Positions 7,749 through 15,949 of a DNA stretch of 34,680 nt are shown here, one piece after another. Each line of letters begins with the position of its first letter. The stretch's first letter is position 1. The position numbers and the translations under genes are program-made. A model generated the notes under the pieces. That model was not told where the DNA came from and made no database searches. It saw only the letters and a list, made by a program, of their open reading frames with translations. The DNA comes from JACVRU01 sp040902725 (GTDB lineage: Bacteria; Actinomycetota; Thermoleophilia; Gaiellales; Gaiellaceae): positions 1 to 34,680 of the forward strand of contig JBBDWU010000023.1 in the NCBI GenBank assembly GCA_040902725.1, given 5' to 3'.

Positions 7749-9256
7749 TGGCGGTCCTCGAGGAGAACCCGCTGCTCGAGGGTCTGGAGCTCGCCCGCAC
7801 TCCGGAGCCTTGTGCGCTGGTCATCTTCGGCGCCTCCGGCGACCTGACCCGCCGCAAGCTCTTCCCAGCGCTCTACGCGCTCGCCTACCGCAGACTGCTC
7901 CCTGAGAGCTTCGGCGTCGTGGGCGTCGCCCGCACCAAGATGAGCGACGAGGACTTCACGGCGCGGATGGAGGAAGCCGTGCGCGAGTTCGGCCGCGACG
8001 AGTTCCGCCAGGACGTGTGGGATGCGCTCGCCGCCGGCGTCCGCTACGTGTCGACGGAGTTCGCGAGCGAGGGCGGCGAGGCCGAGCTCGCGCGCTGCCT
8101 CACAGCGCTCGACGAGGAGCACGGCACGAACGGCAACCGCGTCTATTACCTCGCCGTTCCGCCCGATGCGCTCGAGGGTCTGGTGCGCGAGCTCGGCGAG
8201 CGCCGCTCGGCGCAGGGCTGGGTGCGCGTCATCGTCGAGAAGCCCTTCGGCACCGATCTCGCTTCCGCGCGGGGGCTCAACGAGCTCCTGCACGAGCACT
8301 TCACGGAGGACGAGATCTTCCGGATCGACCACTACCTCGGCAAGGAGACGGTGCAGAACGTCCTCGCACTGCGCTTCGCGAACGGGATCTTCGAGCCGAT
8401 CTGGAACCGCCAGTTCATCGACCACGTCCAGATCACGGTCGCGGAGTCGATGGGCATCGAGGGGCGCTCCGGCTTCTACGAGCAGGCGGGCGCGATCCGG
8501 GACATCTTCCAGAACCACCTACTGCAGCTGATCGCGGTCACGGCAATGGAGCCGCCGATCGACTTCACCGCCGAGTCGGTGCGGAACGAGAAGGTCAAGG
8601 TCGTGAAGGCGATGCACACGCCAGGCCCGAAGCACGTCGTCCGGGGGCAGTACGGGCGCGGCTTCGTCGAGGGCGTCGAGGTCGAGGGCTACCGGGACGA
8701 GGAGGGCGTGGCCTCGGACTCGATGACCGAGACGTACGTCGCCGCCAAGCTCTTCATCGACAACTGGCGCTGGGCGGACACGCCGTTCTACGTGCGCACG
8801 GGCAAGCGCCTGCCGCGCCGCGAGACCACCGTCTCGATCCAGTTCCAGCGCGCGCCGCACCCGCCGTTCGCGGAGATCGCGGGCGAGGACCTGCGCCCGA
8901 ACGTCCTGATCGTCCACGTGCAGCCGAACGAAGGCGTGTCGCTCGAGATCGGCGCCAAGGTGCCCGGCCACGGCATGGCGATCCGCACCGTGCACATGGA
9001 CTTCCTCTACGGCGGCGCCTTCCGCACCGGACTGCCGGAGGCCTACGAGCGGCTCATCCTCGACGCGATGCTCGGCGACGCGACGCTCTTCACGCGCAGC
9101 GACGAGATCGAGGAGCAGTGGGCACTCGTCGACTCGATCGTAGCGGCCTGGGCGCGCGACCGGCCCGTGTTCCCGAACTACGCGGCGGGCGAGTGGGGGC
9201 CGAAGCAGGCGAACGACCTGCTCGCCCGCGACGGCCGCCGCTGGCGGACGCACTAG
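7748..9256 (+). CDS. zwf: Glucose-6-phosphate 1-dehydrogenase
   Basis: This enzyme (502 residues) oxidises glucose 6-phosphate to the lactone with NAD(P)+, the entry step of the oxidative pentose phosphate pathway. The dinucleotide motif is IFGASGDLTRRKLFPALY (residues 27-44), and the active-site signature RIDHYLGKE carries the catalytic His and Lys. VEKPFGTDLASA, QITVAESMGIEGRSGFYE and WADTPFYVRTGKRLP complete the family pattern. The ATG at 7748 overlaps the gnd stop by one base. The frame is open upstream, but that part is antiphase to gnd. The stop TAG overlaps the GTG of opcA by one base. Length is normal. Confidence 0.96.
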   Translation: MAVLEENPLLEGLELARTPEPCALVIFGASGDLTRRKLFPALYALAYRRLLPESFGVVGVARTKMSDEDFTARMEEAVREFGRDEFRQDVWDALAAGVRYVSTEFASEGGEAELARCLTALDEEHGTNGNRVYYLAVPPDALEGLVRELGERRSAQGWVRVIVEKPFGTDLASARGLNELLHEHFTEDEIFRIDHYLGKETVQNVLALRFANGIFEPIWNRQFIDHVQITVAESMGIEGRSGFYEQAGAIRDIFQNHLLQLIAVTAMEPPIDFTAESVRNEKVKVVKAMHTPGPKHVVRGQYGRGFVEGVEVEGYRDEEGVASDSMTETYVAAKLFIDNWRWADTPFYVRTGKRLPRRETTVSIQFQRAPHPPFAEIAGEDLRPNVLIVHVQPNEGVSLEIGAKVPGHGMAIRTVHMDFLYGGAFRTGLPEAYERLILDAMLGDATLFTRSDEIEEQWALVDSIVAAWARDRPVFPNYAAGEWGPKQANDLLARDGRRWRTH

Positions 9257-10128
9257 TGGTCGCCACGGCGCTCGGCTGGTCGGGCAGCGACGTCGGCGTC
9301 GCCGAGGTCGAGCGCCGGCTCGCCGATCTCCGCGACGCCGCCGAGGAGGGCGGCATGATCCGGGCGAGCGTGCTCACGCACCTCGCGTGGGTGCCGCCCG
9401 AGTGGGAGCAGCAGGCGCTCGACACGCTCGCGGGCCTGGGCGAGCGCCATCCCTCGCGCACCATCGTGATGCTGCCGCAGCCGGACGCAGGCGAGGACGG
9501 CATCGACGCCGAGCTCGAGCTGCGGGCCTTCCCGCTCCCGGACTCCGACCGCTCGGTGTGCACCGAGGTGATCGAGCTGCGCCTCCGCGGCGATCGCTGC
9601 GCCGCGCCGGCAAGCATCGCGGCCCCGCTGCTCGTCGCCGACCTCCCCGTCTTCCTTCGCTGGCGCGGGCTGCCCCCGTTCGGGGAGGAGCCGCTCGAGC
9701 AGCTGGTCGATCTCGTCGACCGGCTGATCGTGGACAGCACCGAGTGGCCGGACCTCCCGGCTCCCTATGCCGAGCTCGCGCGGATCTTCGACCGCGTCGC
9801 CGTGTCCGACATCGCCTGGGCGCGCACGAGCCGGTGGCGACGGCAGCTGGCGACGCTCTGGCCTGGGATCGCCGAGGTCTCGCGGCTGCGGGTGGAGGGC
9901 ACCGAGGCGCAGGCCCACCTGCTCGCCGGCTGGCTGCGCTCGCGGCTCGAACGGTCGGTCGAGCTCGAGCACGTCCCTGCGGACCGGCTCGTGGGCGTCG
10001 ACCTCGACGGGGAGCCGGCGCCGTTCCCGCCGGGCGACCCGCCGGCCGCGAGCGACGTCCTCTCGGACGAGCTCGAACGCTTCGGCCGCGACCCGGTCTA
10101 CGAAGCGGCGGTTACCGCCGCCGTCTGA
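9256..10128 (+). CDS. opcA: Glucose-6-phosphate dehydrogenase assembly protein OpcA
   Basis: A 290-residue member of the OpcA family, which binds glucose-6-phosphate dehydrogenase and helps it assemble or activate; the family is found mainly in Actinobacteria and Cyanobacteria. Typical stretches are MIRASVLTHLAWVPP, the central VADLPVFLRWRGLPPFGE, DRLIVDSTEWPD, and DIAWARTSRWRRQLATLWPG. The GTG start at 9256 shares one base with the zwf stop, so this is the last gene of the overlapping block. In many actinobacteria a 6-phosphogluconolactonase gene follows; here none does, and short repeats begin at once. Confidence 0.88.
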   Translation: MVATALGWSGSDVGVAEVERRLADLRDAAEEGGMIRASVLTHLAWVPPEWEQQALDTLAGLGERHPSRTIVMLPQPDAGEDGIDAELELRAFPLPDSDRSVCTEVIELRLRGDRCAAPASIAAPLLVADLPVFLRWRGLPPFGEEPLEQLVDLVDRLIVDSTEWPDLPAPYAELARIFDRVAVSDIAWARTSRWRRQLATLWPGIAEVSRLRVEGTEAQAHLLAGWLRSRLERSVELEHVPADRLVGVDLDGEPAPFPPGDPPAASDVLSDELERFGRDPVYEAAVTAAV

Positions 10129-10134
10129 ACCGGC

Positions 10135-10267
10135 CATGCCCAGGGGACAGGCACTGGGACCTGTCTCCAGCGGACGGTCGGCTGCATGAGCTTCCGGGTT
10201 TGAGCGCCAGACTCCCCGGGTGACGTGAGTTTGCGGCCATGTCTGGGGGACACATGTCTGGGGGACA
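10135..10267. repeat. GGGGACAGG-type short repeats with a hairpin after opcA
   Basis: A 15-base unit (CATGTCTGGGGGACA) occurs twice in perfect tandem at 10238-10252 and 10253-10267, and a diverged copy is at 10135-10149. Next to that copy GGGGACAGG (10143-10151) and CCTGTCTCC (10160-10168) form an inverted repeat with one mismatch and an 8-nt loop. This could end the pentose phosphate transcript. It also looks like the short palindromic repeats spread by REP-associated transposases; no such transposase is in the window. Confidence 0.6.
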
Positions 10268-10300
10268 GGCCCCGGGACGTGGCCGCGTGAGCGACCGGGT

Positions 10301-11908
10301 CTAGCGACCTGTCTCGACCCGGAAGCTCGGTTCCGTGACGACGAGCCGCGCAAGCTCCGACCAGGACATCTGCTGCGCGCCCGTTGGCAGCGAGTAGTTG
10401 ATCCCGCGCACCCGGTACCACCACAATCCGGGTCGTACCCTCAGCATCGCCGACGTGCTCCCGGTCACCAGGCCTGCCGCCGCCGGCCGGAACGGGTAAC
10501 GGCTCTTCGACCACTGCACCTCGTAGACGTCGGCGCCGAGCACCGGCTTCCAGGCGACCAGGGGAGTCCCGTAGAACCGCGGCACCTCGGTAGCGGCCGA
10601 CACCAGCCGTCCCGCCGGCGAGAGGCCGCTCGCGAACGGCGCCCCGGACGTCGTCAGCACGGGCTCGCTCGTCTTGCCGAAGCGCATCACCCGGCCCGCC
10701 GCGCAGGCGTCCTGCGGCGACTCGAGCTCGGCGTACTCGACCCGGCCCTCCACGACGAACGGGTTCACGGCCACGACGGTCCAGTAGTAGCCGCCCCGCG
10801 GCCAGTCCGTGTCCCACAGATCGATCGCCGCGCCCAGATCGGGCGCTGCCGTGTCCGCCTCTTCCGAGCCGGCCTCGGTCGTCGTGACGCCCTGGAGGTC
10901 GACGGACCAGTGAGTACCCTCGTTCTCACCGTCGCCGAGGAAGGACACGCGCGCCTCCGCGAGCTCAGCGGGCGTCGTCGGGAGACTGAGCGGCCCGTAC
11001 GGCCGGGGCGCGTAGGCGGGGCCGCCCACGGCCGCACCCTTGAAGACGACGTTCACGCAGTCGCGGTCGGTGAAGACGTAGACGCGGTAGAGCTCGCCCG
11101 AGAGGAACCCGAGCGTCTGGCTGCCGGCGAAAGCGAAGCCCGGCATCAGGTGGTGAGCAGGGTCCCCGCCCGCCCCGGTTGCGACCGTGTCGGAGACGCT
11201 GGCCGTGAGCCCGAGCCGCCCGACCGCGAACGGCGGGTTGACCGACGTGTACACACCGCTCCAGGGGCCGTACGAGACGGCCGGCAGGCTATTGGCCGTT
11301 CCGCCCGCCGTCCAGCGAACGGCCCGCACCCGCCAGCGAACGCTCGAGATCCAGCCGGCGCCCTGGTGGAAGGCGTAGAGCTCGCGCTCGTCGATGACGT
11401 TCGAGTGGACCGTGACCACCTTCGGGACGTCCACGAACCAGACCTGGTAGGCGCGCGCGCCCTCGACGGGCGTCCAGCGCAGCAGGCCGGGATAGCTGGG
11501 CGCCGACGCCGGCAGCGTCGGCCAGCGCATGTTGAAGCCGAAGCGGCTGCTCCACGGCGTCACGCCCACCGACAGCACCGCGCGCACCCGCGCATAGAGC
11601 GAGTAGGGCTCGCCGGTGATCCAGGGAAGGGTCATCGGGAGGGAGGCGGCCGGTGTCCGCAGCGTCGAGTCGGAGAAGACGATGCCGTTGTCGCGGAAGA
11701 GGCTCGAGGTCGAGAGCTGGAACTCGTAGCGCTTTGCGCCGGCGATGGGGTTCCACGCGAAGGAAGGGGTGCGCGGGAAGACGTGCGTGACCGGCTCGTC
11801 CGTGCGGAGCAGGAAGCCCTTCAGGCCGGTCGGCGCCGAGGTGGCGGCGTGGGCGGGCGCTGCGAGCGCGAGCGCCAGCACACTGGCAGCGGCGAGGCGA
11901 AACACCAT
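10301..11908 (-). CDS. Secreted protein with fibronectin-III-like repeats, function unknown
   Basis: This 535-residue protein begins with a clear signal peptide (residues 1-21, ending APAHAA), so it is exported. The mature part holds at least three repeats with the same core pattern (FAWNPIAGAKRYEFQLSTS, LRWTPVEGARAYQVWFVD, VAWKPVLGADVYEVQWSKS), typical of fibronectin type III or related beta-sandwich domains. A middle region of about 150 residues (after SGVYTSVNPPF) is different and includes two cysteines. No catalytic motif or membrane anchor is visible. It lies 31 bases after the amidase on the same strand, so it may be co-transcribed. Such domains usually bind surfaces or sugars, but nothing here shows the ligand. 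Confidence 0.75.
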   Translation of the reverse strand: MVFRLAAASVLALALAAPAHAATSAPTGLKGFLLRTDEPVTHVFPRTPSFAWNPIAGAKRYEFQLSTSSLFRDNGIVFSDSTLRTPAASLPMTLPWITGEPYSLYARVRAVLSVGVTPWSSRFGFNMRWPTLPASAPSYPGLLRWTPVEGARAYQVWFVDVPKVVTVHSNVIDERELYAFHQGAGWISSVRWRVRAVRWTAGGTANSLPAVSYGPWSGVYTSVNPPFAVGRLGLTASVSDTVATGAGGDPAHHLMPGFAFAGSQTLGFLSGELYRVYVFTDRDCVNVVFKGAAVGGPAYAPRPYGPLSLPTTPAELAEARVSFLGDGENEGTHWSVDLQGVTTTEAGSEEADTAAPDLGAAIDLWDTDWPRGGYYWTVVAVNPFVVEGRVEYAELESPQDACAAGRVMRFGKTSEPVLTTSGAPFASGLSPAGRLVSAATEVPRFYGTPLVAWKPVLGADVYEVQWSKSRYPFRPAAAGLVTGSTSAMLRVRPGLWWYRVRGINYSLPTGAQQMSWSELARLVVTEPSFRVETGR

Positions 11909-11939
11909 GGTCTCAGGAGTTGTCGGCAGGCGGTGCGGG

Positions 11940-13127
11940 CTAGGCCGTCCCTCGAACGAGGGATGCCTCCAGGAGCGAGCCGGCCGCGAGCACCAGCGCG
12001 TCGGCGCCGGGGCGCCCCACGAGCTGCGCTGAGGCGGGCAGGCCGTGCTCCGCGGCGCCGCACGGCAGCGCGAGCGCCGGCCAGCCGAGCAGGTTGAACG
12101 GGAACGTGAGGCGGATCGTCGCCTCGCGGATCGTGAGCTCGTCCACGTCGTCGGGGGGCGCGACGAACGCGGTCGTCGGCGTGATCAGCAGGTCGAGTCC
12201 GTCGAGCGCCTCCAGGCAGCGCTCGCGGTAGCTCTCGCGCGTGCGCCGGCTCTCCTCAGCCTCCTCGTCGGTCACGCGCAGGCAGCGCTTGACCTTGGTG
12301 CGCACGTTCTCGCCGTAGAGGGCGGCGTGCTCGCCGAAGAGGTCGCGGTGGACCTGCGCGACCTCGTGCATGAACAGGCGGTCCTGCCAGTCCGGGAGGG
12401 GAAAGTCGATGTGGCGCGAGCCCGGGAAGCGCGCGGCCGCGGCCTCGACCCGCGTCCGCACGAGCGGCTCGGCCAGCTCCGTCCAGGCGACTCCGACCTC
12501 GATCTCGCCGATCGGGACGGCGGGCGCCGTCCCCGGCGCGAGCGCCCCGAGCATCGCCTCGCACTCCGAGACCGAGCGCGCCATCGGGCCGGCGTGATCG
12601 AAGGTCGGCGCGAGCGGGAAGCAGCCGTCGAGCGGCACGAGCCCGAACGTCGGCTTGAAGCCGACGACGCCGCACCACGAGGCCGGGATCCGGATCGACC
12701 CGCCCGAGTCGGTGCCCAGCGCCGCGTCCGCGAGACCTGCGGCCAGCGCGGCCGCCGAGCCGCCGCTCGAGCCGCCTGCCAGGCGGCCGGGAGTGAGCGG
12801 GTTCGGCACGGTGCCGAAGTGGGGGTTCTGCGAGGAGACTCCATAGGCGAACTCGTGCAGGTTCGTCTTGCCGACGTTCGCGTAGCCTGCGGCCTCGAGG
12901 CGCGTGACCGCGGAGGCGGTCTGGTCGGGGAAGTGCTCCGCGAAGATCGCCGAGCCGTACGTCGTGGCGAGACCCGCCGTGTCGAAGAGGTCCTTGACCG
13001 CGAGCGGGATCCCTTGCGGCGCAACCTCCGGTTGCGCCAGGAAGATCAGCCGGCGATCCAGAGGTAGACGAATGCGACGCCGATCGTCCCTGCGAAGAGC
13101 AGGACGAAGACGCCGAACAGCGCCCAC
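11940..13127 (-). CDS. Amidase signature family hydrolase
   Basis: The product is an amidase-signature serine hydrolase with the Ser-cisSer-Lys triad: the lysine is in IPLAVKDLFDTAG (residue 45 of this frame) and the serines are in AGGSSGGSAAALAAG and GTDSGGSIRIPASWCGVVGFKPTFG. The substrate cannot be told; without gatB and gatC nearby it is unlikely to be GatA. The given start, ATG 13127, is the outermost ordinary start, but its first 26 residues are Arg-rich and lie antiphase to the 42-residue gene at 13046-13174, so they are probably not translated. A CTG at 13049, overlapping that gene's stop as CTGA, would give a start at LIFLAQPEVAPQG, which fits a short-N-terminus subgroup. Family members are usually 450-500 residues. 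Confidence 0.85.
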   Translation of the reverse strand: MGAVRRLRPALRRDDRRRIRLPLDRRLIFLAQPEVAPQGIPLAVKDLFDTAGLATTYGSAIFAEHFPDQTASAVTRLEAAGYANVGKTNLHEFAYGVSSQNPHFGTVPNPLTPGRLAGGSSGGSAAALAAGLADAALGTDSGGSIRIPASWCGVVGFKPTFGLVPLDGCFPLAPTFDHAGPMARSVSECEAMLGALAPGTAPAVPIGEIEVGVAWTELAEPLVRTRVEAAAARFPGSRHIDFPLPDWQDRLFMHEVAQVHRDLFGEHAALYGENVRTKVKRCLRVTDEEAEESRRTRESYRERCLEALDGLDLLITPTTAFVAPPDDVDELTIREATIRLTFPFNLLGWPALALPCGAAEHGLPASAQLVGRPGADALVLAAGSLLEASLVRGTA

Positions 13128-13174
13128 CCGAGGAGCATGTTCTTGCGCGCGGTGGCGCGATCGATCTCGAGCAT
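13046..13174 (-). CDS. 42-residue single-span membrane protein in the cytochrome oxidase cluster
   Basis: A 43-codon gene starts at ATG 13174, whose first base is the last base of the cyoE stop. The product has a charged N-terminus (MLEIDRATARKN) followed by one long hydrophobic helix (about residues 14-40). Position and size resemble the small one-helix subunits or assembly peptides of haem-copper oxidases, which are often missed in annotation. No sequence family is recognised. A role in the oxidase is inferred from the cluster and the coupled start. Confidence 0.6.
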   Translation of the reverse strand: MLEIDRATARKNMLLGWALFGVFVLLFAGTIGVAFVYLWIAG

Positions 13175-14349
13175 CAGAGCAGCACCGGGTCGACGGCCAT
13201 GGCCACGAAGAGCAGGGCCAGGTAGGCCAGGGAGTAGTGGAACGTGAGCGCCGCCCGCCGCGGTGTCGTCTCCATCCGTAGCCGCCACGCCAGCCAGAGG
13301 AACCCGGCGCCGAGCACGGCCGCCGCCGCGAGGTAGACCCAGCCGAACACGGGCACCAGCGTCAGCGCGACGAGCGCCCCCGTGTACAGCAGGATCTGGC
13401 GGGTCGTCTCGCGCTCGCCCTTCACCACCGGCAGCATCGGCACCCGCGCCGCCTCGTACTCGCGGCGGATCAAGAGCGCGAGCGCCCAGAAGTGCGGCGG
13501 CGTCCAGACGAAGACGACGAGGAACAGGAACAGCGCCGGCAGCCCGAGGTCGCCGGTCGCGGCGGCGTAGCCGACGAGCGGCGGGACGGCCCCCGCGGCG
13601 CCGCCGATGACGATGTTCTGCGGCGTCCAGCGCTTGAGCCAGCGGGTGTAGACGAGCACGTAGAAGAGGTTGCCGGCGAGCGCGAGGGCCGCTGTCAGCG
13701 GGTTGACGAGCGCGGTCAGGAGCACGAACGAGAGCGCGGAGAGCGCGAGCCCGAACTCGAGCGCGTGCGAGGGGGCGATCCGGCCGGCCGCGACCGGCCT
13801 GCGCTCCGTGCGCTTCCCCATCAGCCGGTCGATGTCGCGGTCGAGGACGTGATTCAGCGCGCTGGCGCCGCCGCAGGCGAGCGCGAGCCCGAGCAGCATG
13901 AACGCGAGCTCCGCGAGCGGCGGCACGCCGCCCGCCCCCACGAACATCCCGGCCGCCCCCGTCAGCAGCAGCAGCGACATGATCCGCGGTTTCGTCAGCG
14001 TGACGTAGTCGCGCGCGCTGCCCACGGAAACCCGCTCGCCCCTGAAGGTCTGAGCAGCCGAGACGAGCGTTGCCGTCAGCGCCGCCGCGGCCAGGGCGAC
14101 GTGCAACGGGTGCGCCCACCAGGTCGCGAGCGCGGCGAGGAACAGCGCGACCGCGGCGAAGCTCGGCAGCACGAGCGCGCGGTGGGCGAGCACGGCCGCG
14201 ACGGCGACGGTGACGAGCGGCGGCAGCACTGCGAGCACGAGCGCGCGGTGGGCGAGGTCGAAGCCGCCCGAGACGACCACGAGCGCGACCGCCGCGGCGG
14301 CGCCGAGCGCCGTCAGCCGGAGCCACGGTCCCGGGCTAGCGCCGCTCAC
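13174..14349 (-). CDS. cyoE: Protohaem IX farnesyltransferase (haem O synthase) with an extra N-terminal membrane domain
   Basis: This UbiA-type prenyltransferase (391 residues) adds farnesyl to haem B, making haem O for the oxidase next door. The core shows TKPRIMSLLLLTG, the first Asp-rich motif NHVLDRDIDRLMGKRTERRP, YTRWLKRWTPQNIVIGGAAGAVPPLVGY and VVFVWTPPHFWALAL. Before the core there are about 105 extra residues with roughly four hydrophobic spans and several histidines (LAHRALVL twice, WWAHPLHVAL), not found in a standard enzyme of about 300 residues. The GTG at 14349 is chosen because GGAGGAGG (14353-14360) lies just upstream; it overlaps ctaD by 14 bases. A GTG at 14379 is the outer alternative. 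Confidence 0.9.
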   Translation of the reverse strand: MSGASPGPWLRLTALGAAAAVALVVVSGGFDLAHRALVLAVLPPLVTVAVAAVLAHRALVLPSFAAVALFLAALATWWAHPLHVALAAAALTATLVSAAQTFRGERVSVGSARDYVTLTKPRIMSLLLLTGAAGMFVGAGGVPPLAELAFMLLGLALACGGASALNHVLDRDIDRLMGKRTERRPVAAGRIAPSHALEFGLALSALSFVLLTALVNPLTAALALAGNLFYVLVYTRWLKRWTPQNIVIGGAAGAVPPLVGYAAATGDLGLPALFLFLVVFVWTPPHFWALALLIRREYEAARVPMLPVVKGERETTRQILLYTGALVALTLVPVFGWVYLAAAAVLGAGFLWLAWRLRMETTPRRAALTFHYSLAYLALLFVAMAVDPVLL

Positions 14350-15949
14350 GGCCCTCCTCCAGCTTCCGCCGCAGGTCACGCAGCGGCCGCGCGCTCGTCA
14401 CGTAGGGCACGCGGTCGAAGTTGTGTGGCGGCGGCGGCGAGGTCGTGTACCACTCGAGCGTGTCGGCGCGCCACGGGTCGTTGCCGGAGCGCGGCCCCTT
14501 CCGCCCCCGCCAGATCGCGATCGCGACCAGCAGCAGGCCGACGCCGAGGATGTACGAGCCGAGCGTGGAGATGAGGTTGTACGTGTTGAAGAGCGACTCG
14601 TCGGGATAGGTGTACGTCCGCCGCTGCATGCCGAGCAGGCCGAGCAGGTGCTGGGGCTGGAAGGCCACGTTGAAGCCAATGAAGACGAGCATGAACGACC
14701 ACTTGCCCAGCCGCTCGCTCAGCAGCCGCCCGAACATCTTCGGCCACCAGTAGAAGAGCGCGGCCAGCAGCGCGAAGAGCGACCCGCCCATCAGCACGTA
14801 GTGGAAGTGCGCGACGACGAAGTACGTGTCGTGCACCTGCCAGTCGAACGGGAACACGGCGAGGAAGATCCCCGAGAGGCCGCCGATCGTGAAGACGACG
14901 ATGAAGCCGAGCGCGTACAGCAGCGCGGTGTCGAAGATCAGGTTCCCCCGCCACGTGGTGGCGACCCAGTTGAAGATCTTGATCCCCGTCGGCACCGCGA
15001 TCGCCATCGACGCGATCATGAAGAATGCCTGGAGGCCGATCGGCAGCCCCACGGTGAACATGTGGTGCGCCCAGACGAGCATCGAGAGGAACGCGATCGA
15101 CACGCTCGCGAGGACGATTGCCTTGTAGCCGAAGATCGGCTTGCGCGAGAAGACCGGCACGACCTCCGAGATCACCCCGAAGGCCGGCAGGATCATCACG
15201 TAGACCTCCGGGTGCCCGAAGAACCAGAACACGTGCTGGTAGAGCACCGCGTCGCCGCCCTGCCCCGGCAGGAAGAAGTGCGTGCCCGCCTGGCGATCGA
15301 GCAGCAGCAGCGTCAGCCCGGCCGAGAGCGCCGGCAGCACCAGCAGCAGCAGGGCGGCGTACACCTCGACCGTCCAGACGAACAGCGGCAGCCGCATCCA
15401 CGTCATCCCGGCCGTGCGCAGGTTGTGGATCGTGACCAGGAAGTTGATCGCGGTCGCGAGCGACGAGATCGTGAGGATGTGCAGCGACAGGATCCACAGG
15501 TCCTGGCCCGTGCCCTCGCTGTACACCGACAGGGGCACGTAGCTCGTCCAGCCGGCCTTCGGCGCGCCGCCGCTGGCGAACCAGCTCGAGTAGAGGACGA
15601 CGCCGCCGGCCAGGTAGAGCCAGTACGAGAGCGCGTTCAGGCGCGGGAAGGCCATGTCCCGCGTGCCGATCATCAGCGGCACGAGGAAGTTCGCGAAGCC
15701 GGCCCAGACCGGGACGACGACGAGGAAGACCATCGTCGTGCCGTGCATGGTCAGCAGCTGGTTGTACTCGTCGCGGACGAAGAGCTCGACGTTCGAGTGG
15801 ATCAGCTGCGTGCGGATCAGCAGCGCGAGGATCCCGCCGGCCCCGAGGAAGACGAGGCTCGTGATCACGTAGAGGATCCCGATTCGCTTGTGGTCGGTGG
15901 TCGTGATCCAGCTCGTGACCCGGCCGCTCGTCCACGGCTTAACCGCCAT
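14336..15949 (-). CDS. ctaD: Cytochrome c oxidase subunit I (caa3 type)
   Basis: This 537-residue integral membrane protein is the catalytic subunit that reduces O2 and pumps protons. It carries the haem ligand in TMHGTTM, the CuB/His-Tyr motif WFFGHPEVYVMILPAFG (Glu present, so A1-type D-channel), the CuB histidines in VWAHHMF, the K-channel region KPIFGYK, and the haem ligands in VAHFHYVLMGG. There are about 12 membrane spans and a charged C-terminal tail. The start overlaps the ctaC stop by 11 bases, and GGGAGG stands upstream of the ATG. The order ctaC-ctaD-cyoE on one strand indicates one operon. No subunit III gene follows. Confidence 0.96.
   Translation of the reverse strand: MAVKPWTSGRVTSWITTTDHKRIGILYVITSLVFLGAGGILALLIRTQLIHSNVELFVRDEYNQLLTMHGTTMVFLVVVPVWAGFANFLVPLMIGTRDMAFPRLNALSYWLYLAGGVVLYSSWFASGGAPKAGWTSYVPLSVYSEGTGQDLWILSLHILTISSLATAINFLVTIHNLRTAGMTWMRLPLFVWTVEVYAALLLLVLPALSAGLTLLLLDRQAGTHFFLPGQGGDAVLYQHVFWFFGHPEVYVMILPAFGVISEVVPVFSRKPIFGYKAIVLASVSIAFLSMLVWAHHMFTVGLPIGLQAFFMIASMAIAVPTGIKIFNWVATTWRGNLIFDTALLYALGFIVVFTIGGLSGIFLAVFPFDWQVHDTYFVVAHFHYVLMGGSLFALLAALFYWWPKMFGRLLSERLGKWSFMLVFIGFNVAFQPQHLLGLLGMQRRTYTYPDESLFNTYNLISTLGSYILGVGLLLVAIAIWRGRKGPRSGNDPWRADTLEWYTTSPPPPHNFDRVPYVTSARPLRDLRRKLEEGRERR
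14353..14360 (-). promoter_or_regulatory. Strong ribosome binding site that sets the cyoE start
   Basis: GGAGGAGG on the minus strand lies three bases before the GTG at 14349 (about 4-7 bases from the AGGAGG core). It lies inside the 3' end of ctaD, so cyoE translation is probably coupled to ctaD. Confidence 0.6.

Noticed and set aside
11940..13127. GatA subunit of the tRNA-dependent amidotransferase
   Set aside because: The protein is short, the N-terminal region differs, and gatB/gatC are not nearby.
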